A DNA stretch of 10,832 nt from Alphaproteobacteria bacterium (GTDB lineage: Bacteria > Pseudomonadota > Alphaproteobacteria > Sphingomonadales > Emcibacteraceae): NCBI GenBank assembly GCA_030432815.1, contig JAUILB010000078.1:1-10832 (forward strand). The letters are read 5' to 3'. Shown here piece by piece: positions 6,555 through 10,832 of the stretch (the stretch's first letter is position 1; every line of letters starts with the position of its first letter). Both the position numbers and the translations under genes were made by a program. The notes under the pieces are model-generated. The model had not been told where the DNA came from and made no database searches. It saw nothing but the letters and a program-made list of their open reading frames with translations.

Positions 6555-6982
6555 ATCCTATTGAACTTTGATGATAAAATAATGTGGCTTTCCGTATTTA
6601 TCACGCCATCAAGCATGGCGATATTGGTTAGCACCTCATCCATTTGTTGATTATTGTCAGTACGGACTAGTATCATAAAATCAATAGAACCTGCCACTGT
6701 TGCCAGGCAGTCCACTTCCGGCATATTATATAAAGCTTCTTCAATTTGCGCAGATTTCTTGGGGTCCCGCGTTATTGTAACGTAACAACGCGAATCGTTT
6801 GCCAGTGCTTCTGGTTTTAATTTTACTGTGTAACAATCAATGATCTTTTCTTCCAGGCGGCCCAACATCATATGAACAGTTGATCTGGCCAGGTCAAGCT
6901 TACGCCCGAGCTCCGCCGCGCTCATTCTGCTGTCGATTTTAAGCAAATCGAGTAATTTTTTCTCACTTTCCAGTAATTTCAT
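6548..6982 (-). CDS. Lrp/AsnC family transcriptional regulator
   Basis: This 144-residue DNA-binding regulator has an N-terminal winged helix-turn-helix: an LLDLLKIDSRMSAAELG lead-in, helices spanning about residues 21-43, with LARSTVHMMLGRLEE as the recognition region. A RAM ligand-binding domain follows from about residue 64, with the conserved turn GSIDFMILV (98-106). Members sense amino acids and commonly control adjacent amino-acid metabolism genes. The start chosen is ATG 6982 (MKLLESEKK), with AAGGA at 6990-6994 seven bases upstream. An in-frame extension to 7042 would add a non-homologous leader and run through an inverted repeat. It lies directly upstream of the ALDH7 gene on the same strand and divergent from the aminopeptidase gene. 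Shared sequence motifs in both flanking spacers suggest it regulates itself and both neighbours. The effector is unknown; lysine or a derivative is a guess from context. Confidence 0.93.
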   Translation of the reverse strand: MKLLESEKKLLDLLKIDSRMSAAELGRKLDLARSTVHMMLGRLEEKIIDCYTVKLKPEALANDSRCYVTITRDPKKSAQIEEALYNMPEVDCLATVAGSIDFMILVRTDNNQQMDEVLTNIAMLDGVINTESHIILSSKFNRMP

Positions 6983-6997
6983 ATTTATGTCCTTAAA

Positions 6998-7034
6998 CCG
7001 TATAATATATACAATATACATAAATATAATACGG
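6998..7034. repeat. AT-rich inverted repeat in the lrp leader
   Basis: The arms CCGTATAATATAT (6998-7010) and ATATAATACGG (7024-7034) are inverted copies with one mismatch over the first eleven pairs, centred at 7016. The repeat ends three bases from the lrp ribosome site, on its upstream side. It could be an operator for autoregulation or an RNA hairpin near the translation start of lrp. The perfect palindrome GGATATCC (7033-7040) overlaps its right edge. Confidence 0.5.
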
Positions 7035-7049
7035 ATATCCATATAAAAA

Positions 7050-7079
7050 TGAACAAAATAACTATATAAATGACTATAA
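7050..7079. promoter_or_regulatory. TGAACAAAA motif pair in the lrp/aminopeptidase divergent spacer
   Basis: TGAACAAAA at 7050-7058 exactly matches the repeats upstream of the dehydrogenase gene. A weaker copy, TGACTATAA (six of nine identical), starts at 7071, again exactly 21 bp away. The pair lies about 70-100 bases upstream of lrp and 87-116 bases upstream of the aminopeptidase gene, so it could serve both divergent promoters. The second copy may be chance in AT-rich DNA. Confidence 0.42.
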
Positions 7080-7165
7080 GTAGTGAATTTAGCTTAAATT
7101 ATTATATTTTTATATTTTATGAGATTCGATTATAGTTCCAAGAAAAACCATAGGAGCCAACCATA

Positions 7166-8314
7166 ATGCTTACAAAATTAATCACCATCTTTACACTTAC
7201 TCTACTTTCTGTAATGCATAGCAATGCTGAACAGGTGCGTGCGAGGGATATTGGTATCAAGCCAGGGGTACTTAGCCCTGGTACAAATAATGCCATAACG
7301 GATGTAAAGGGTGTTAAGGTAGGCCATGTGACGTTGGTTGAAGGTGATAGCATAAGGACGGGTGCAACAGCAATCCTTCCCCATAGTGGAAATATTTATC
7401 AGAATAAAGTTCCGGCGGCTGCCGTTATCGGTAATGGTTTTGGCAAGATGATGGGATACTCACAAATTCATGAACTTGGTGAAATTGAAACGCCGATCAT
7501 ACTAACCAATACTCTTAGTGTGCCGCGTGCGGCGGATGCAATTCTTGATTGGACCTTATCTCAACCGGGAAATGAAGCTGTCAGATCAGTAAATACAATT
7601 GTCGGTGAAACCAATGATGCGGGCCTAAATGATATCCGCGGACGCCACCTTACACCGGAAATTATTATAAAGGCCATCGAAAGTGCAAAGAGCGGACCAG
7701 TTGAAGAAGGTGACGTTGGCGCAGGTAAGGGGACGGTTGCCTTTGGCTGGAAGGGTGGTATCGGTACATCTTCCCGTGTGTTGCCCTCTGCCCTTGGTGG
7801 TTATACTGTCGGGGTACTGGTTCAAAGCAATTATGGTGGAACGTTGATGATGGATGGTGTTCCTGTGGGGGAAGAATTAAACCAATATTATCTGAAGGGA
7901 TATGTGGATAGCGATATTGCAGATGGATCGATCATGATGATTGTAGCCACAGACGCCCCACTTTCTGACCGAAACCTTGAACGGCTTGCAAATCGCGCCC
8001 TTACTGGTCTTGCACGTACGGGGTCAGCCATGACAAATGGCAGTGGTGATTATGTAATCAGCTTTTCGACAGCAGACAGTGTAAGAAGAACGCCGGAACG
8101 CCGCGATAAAAATGCTTTATACGAAGAAATTTCCAATGATCGGATATCCCCGTTGTTTCAAGCAGTCGCCGAAGCGACCGAGGAAGCAATCTATAATTCA
8201 TTACTAATGGCAAATACAGTTAGTAGCGTAGATGTCCGTACGGGTGAAAGCCGTACCATTCAGGAACTGCCCGTGGATAAGGTACGTGATATATTAAAGA
8301 AATACGCAAGATAA
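7166..8314 (+). CDS. Exported DmpA/BapA-type aminopeptidase (P1 family, self-processing)
   Basis: This 382-residue member of the P1 peptidase family (L-aminopeptidase/D-esterase DmpA, beta-aminopeptidase BapA) comes from the group of N-terminal nucleophile-like enzymes that cut themselves into two chains. Residues 1-21 are a Sec signal peptide ending SNA|E. Family blocks include RARDIGIKPGVLSPGTNNAITDV, RTGATAILPH, VGETNDAGLND, GGIGTSSR and VGVLVQSNYGG (Asn222). DGSIMMIVATDAPL contains the expected autocleavage site Gly254|Ser255, with Ser255 as nucleophile, and TNGSGDYVISFST carries Ser293 and Asp295. These assignments come from aligning to DmpA (Gly249-Ser250) and BapA from memory. ATG 7166 has AGGAG nine bases upstream. 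The product probably trims N-terminal residues from peptides in the periplasm. Its divergent lrp neighbour suggests amino-acid-linked control. Whether it prefers alpha-, D- or beta-amino substrates cannot be told. Confidence 0.93.
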   Translation: MLTKLITIFTLTLLSVMHSNAEQVRARDIGIKPGVLSPGTNNAITDVKGVKVGHVTLVEGDSIRTGATAILPHSGNIYQNKVPAAAVIGNGFGKMMGYSQIHELGEIETPIILTNTLSVPRAADAILDWTLSQPGNEAVRSVNTIVGETNDAGLNDIRGRHLTPEIIIKAIESAKSGPVEEGDVGAGKGTVAFGWKGGIGTSSRVLPSALGGYTVGVLVQSNYGGTLMMDGVPVGEELNQYYLKGYVDSDIADGSIMMIVATDAPLSDRNLERLANRALTGLARTGSAMTNGSGDYVISFSTADSVRRTPERRDKNALYEEISNDRISPLFQAVAEATEEAIYNSLLMANTVSSVDVRTGESRTIQELPVDKVRDILKKYAR

Positions 8315-8355
8315 TAGTTTTGGATTTTTTTGAGCGGGTGTGATAAGCCGCGCAG

Positions 8356-10832
8356 ATGAAAACTGCCTCAAACAGAGCTGTCGAAACCAAGAGCCACGTT
8401 AAAGCAGTCCTTGGGCCGACAAATACGGGGAAAACCCATCTTGCTGTAGAGCGGATGATGGGTCATGCATCCGGTATGATCGGATTGCCGCTTCGCTTGC
8501 TGGCGCGTGAAATTTACGACCGGATTGTTGCGGGTCAGGGCCCCTCACATGTAGCACTAATTACCGGTGAAGAAAAAATAATCCCCAAAAATGCACGTTA
8601 TTATGTGTGTACCGTTGAAAGTATGCCAGTGGAACGTACTGTTGATTTTCTGGCAATTGATGAAATACAGCTTGCCGCAGACTTTGAACGTGGGCATGTG
8701 TTTACCGATCGGCTTCTTCGGTCCCGCGGACGTCAGGAAACAATGCTGCTTGGGTCTGAAATTATCCGTCCGCTTATTCAAAGACTGATACCTGATGTTG
8801 AATATATAAGCAGGCCACGATTTTCGGACCTTATATATGTTGAGCCGAAAAAATTAAGCCGTCTGCCACGTCGCAGCGCTCTGATCACTTTCAGTACATC
8901 TAATGTTTATGGCTATGCTGAAATGCTCCGGCGCGCCAAAGGGGGTGTAGCCGTGGTTATGGGCGCGCTTAGCCCAAGAACAAGAAATGCACAGGTGGAT
9001 TTGTACCAGAATGGTGATGTGGATTATATCGTTGCGACCGATGCCATTGGCATGGGTCTTAATCTGGATATTGATCATGTAAGTTTTGCAGAAACAGCAA
9101 AATTTGATGGTCGGACAATGCGGGATCTGACACCACCGGAACTGGCACAGATTGCCGGTCGTGCTGGGCGGTATATGAATAATGGTACTTTTGGCTGCAT
9201 GACCGAAGGTGCTGATTATCAAAAGGGTCTTAGTGTTGAGATGGTTTATGCAGTGGAAAATCATCAATTCGCGCCTCTAACAGTTCTTCAGTGGCGAAAC
9301 GCTTTTATTGACTTTAGCCGGGCTGACAGTGTGATTCGCTCATTGAGCACAGTGCCAGACACATTTGGCCTAACCCGAACCATGGATAAACTTGATCTGG
9401 ATACTTTCAGAAAACTTGCAGACAATGATGATATAAAACAAATGTTGGGTGGTCCTGCCGCGGTGAAAATATTGTGGGAAGTTTGTCAGATACCTGACTT
9501 CCGACAAGTGTCTGATGACGAACATGCAAAACTTTGTGCGGCTATTTATCGGCAGATTTCTGCGGATCATGGCGTAATAAGTGAAGACTGGATTGCTAAT
9601 ATGGTGAAGCCCTTAAACAGGGTAGATGGCGGCATAGATACCTTATCCGCACGCATTGCCCATATGCGAACTCTTACTTATATTACCAACAGAAACGGAT
9701 GGTGCGAAAAGCAAAAATATTGGCAAAAGCGCACAAGAGATATTGAAGACAGGCTATCAGATGCGCTACATGAACGTCTGACAAACAGGTTCGTAAGCAA
9801 AAGAACCTCAATATTAATGCGCGAACTTCGCCAAAAAGGAACATTGATGGCAAAAATTGAGGACGATGGTAACGTCTACGTAGAAGACCATTTTATTGGA
9901 ACGATTGAAGGCTTCCAATTCAGGGAAGACGAAGGTGCGTTTGGTGAAGATAGCAAAATACTCAGAAATGCAGCCAGCAAGGTTTTAAGTGAAGAAATTA
10001 AAAACCGTGCAGAAGAATTCAATCAGGCCGAAGACGGCGAAATCAGTCTTATTTTTGGTGATCCACTTACAAAAAGTACGATTAATTGGCGAGGCGTAGT
10101 TGTAGGGCGTGTTATCAAGGGAAGTTCAATATTGGCGCCCAAAGCACTGGTTTTACCAACACCGGTACTACAAGGCGATGCGCTGAATATGGTGCAGGCA
10201 AAACTGGACAGGTGGCTTGATGCGCACATTGCCGAAGTGCTGACACCGCTTTTTGTCTTGCAGGAAGCAGTGAACGGTGCAAAGGATGAAGAAGGAAATG
10301 ACCGTATTGGCGGCATGGCGCGCGGCATTGCCTTTCAAATGGTTGAGAAGCTCGGCACGATCCCGAGAAGACTGATTGCCAAAGATTTCAAGGATGTTGA
10401 TAGCACGGGACGGTTTCAACTTAAAAAGCTGGGGGTTTGGCTTGGCGCGACAAGCCTTTATATACCGGCTTTATTAAAACCGGCTCCGGCTCAACTCAGA
10501 CTTTTTTTATGGGCGCTGTTTAATGATCAGGACCGTCTTCCCGAAATCCCTACTGCAGGGCTTTGCACTATAAAAGTAGATAAAAAAGCGTCCAGGGTTT
10601 TTTATGAGGTTTCCGGTTATAGGGTCGTCGGCGACAATGCTGTGCGACTTGATATGCTGGAGCGTCTTGCCAATGCTGCCCGCGAGGTATCTATGAAGGG
10701 GCCTTTCCCTATGGATTCGGACCTGATGAGCCTCGTCGGTACCAGTGGTTCCGACTTTATCGAGATTATGGCGTATTTGGGCTACACAACCAAAGAATAT
10801 GATGCCGCGGAAGCAAAAGAAATTTTATCAAA
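8356..10832 (+). CDS. Suv3-like ATP-dependent RNA helicase, 3' end cut by window edge
   Basis: An uninterrupted 825 codons run off the right edge. The N-terminal helicase core resembles mitochondrial Suv3 (SUPV3L1). Motifs are Walker A GPTNTGKT (20-27), Walker B DEIQ (102-105) followed by the Suv3-like LAADFERGHVFTDRLL, motif III LLGSE, motif V VATDAIGMGLN (226-236) and motif VI QIAGRAGR (265-272). The Suv3 C-terminal region follows, then a long tail with no motif I know. Suv3 unwinds RNA for degradation in mitochondria; alphaproteobacterial relatives presumably act in cytosolic RNA turnover, though their role is little known. ATG 8356 is the only good start: an in-frame stop lies at 8344-8346 and Walker A begins 19 codons in. 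No clear Shine-Dalgarno is seen. It lies 41 bases after the aminopeptidase gene with no obvious terminator between. In many alphaproteobacteria an S4-domain protein, a ferredoxin and CarD follow (from memory). Confidence 0.92.
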   Translation, partial: MKTASNRAVETKSHVKAVLGPTNTGKTHLAVERMMGHASGMIGLPLRLLAREIYDRIVAGQGPSHVALITGEEKIIPKNARYYVCTVESMPVERTVDFLAIDEIQLAADFERGHVFTDRLLRSRGRQETMLLGSEIIRPLIQRLIPDVEYISRPRFSDLIYVEPKKLSRLPRRSALITFSTSNVYGYAEMLRRAKGGVAVVMGALSPRTRNAQVDLYQNGDVDYIVATDAIGMGLNLDIDHVSFAETAKFDGRTMRDLTPPELAQIAGRAGRYMNNGTFGCMTEGADYQKGLSVEMVYAVENHQFAPLTVLQWRNAFIDFSRADSVIRSLSTVPDTFGLTRTMDKLDLDTFRKLADNDDIKQMLGGPAAVKILWEVCQIPDFRQVSDDEHAKLCAAIYRQISADHGVISEDWIANMVKPLNRVDGGIDTLSARIAHMRTLTYITNRNGWCEKQKYWQKRTRDIEDRLSDALHERLTNRFVSKRTSILMRELRQKGTLMAKIEDDGNVYVEDHFIGTIEGFQFREDEGAFGEDSKILRNAASKVLSEEIKNRAEEFNQAEDGEISLIFGDPLTKSTINWRGVVVGRVIKGSSILAPKALVLPTPVLQGDALNMVQAKLDRWLDAHIAEVLTPLFVLQEAVNGAKDEEGNDRIGGMARGIAFQMVEKLGTIPRRLIAKDFKDVDSTGRFQLKKLGVWLGATSLYIPALLKPAPAQLRLFLWALFNDQDRLPEIPTAGLCTIKVDKKASRVFYEVSGYRVVGDNAVRLDMLERLANAAREVSMKGPFPMDSDLMSLVGTSGSDFIEIMAYLGYTTKEYDAAEAKEILS

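Noticed and set aside
6983..7042. Twenty-residue N-terminal extension of the Lrp regulator
   Set aside because: The extension is hydrophobic and unlike Lrp N-termini. ATG 6982 has a good AAGGA site, and the upstream stretch is AT-rich with an inverted repeat.
8334..8351. GCGG/CCGC hairpin between the aminopeptidase and helicase genes
   Set aside because: Only four base pairs and no following T tract; too weak to call a terminator or regulatory structure.
8557..8781. Short open frames on either strand inside the helicase region
   Set aside because: They overlap the helicase core, whose single frame carries all the expected motifs and stays open to the window edge.

Overview
The window reads as chromosomal DNA from an alphaproteobacterium with moderate GC and AT-rich spacers. 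The clearest clue is the long Suv3-type helicase at the right end, a gene typical of Alphaproteobacteria. EtfB, a short-form FeoB and an ALDH7-type lysine-pathway dehydrogenase fit that picture. Genus cannot be read from the sequence. There are no tRNA or rRNA genes, insertion sequences, phage genes or CRISPR arrays. Every gap between genes is under 200 bases.

Layout, left to right. (1) Positions 1-735, minus strand: etfB, lacking only its last few codons at the window edge. (2) Positions 885-2562, plus strand: a two-gene operon of tandemly duplicated fumarylacetoacetate hydrolase (FAH) family enzymes, both with Sec signal peptides, ending in a strong two-way terminator. (3) Positions 4698 down to 2594, minus strand: feoA-feoB ferrous iron uptake, with overlapping stop and start codons and a Fur-like box upstream. 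(4) Positions 6982 down to 4842, minus strand: an Lrp/AsnC regulator followed by an ALDH7-family dehydrogenase (alpha-aminoadipate semialdehyde / piperideine-6-carboxylate dehydrogenase). (5) Positions 7166-8314, plus strand and divergent from lrp: an exported DmpA/BapA-type self-cleaving aminopeptidase. (6) Position 8356 to the right edge, plus strand: a Suv3-like RNA helicase, 825 codons visible.

How the genes may work together. The lrp, aldehyde dehydrogenase and peptidase genes look like an amino-acid/peptide use module. Both AT-rich spacers beside lrp carry the same short motif, TGAACAAAA or close variants. It occurs three times at exact 21-bp spacing upstream of the dehydrogenase. One good copy and one weak copy, also 21 bp apart, lie in the lrp/peptidase divergent spacer. 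Phased sites of this kind suit a multimeric Lrp-type regulator and are the best unexplained signal here. The exported FAH pair is the most unusual protein-level feature, because characterised FAH-family enzymes are generally intracellular. The other genes are recognisable core functions, and I see no convincing new multi-gene system.
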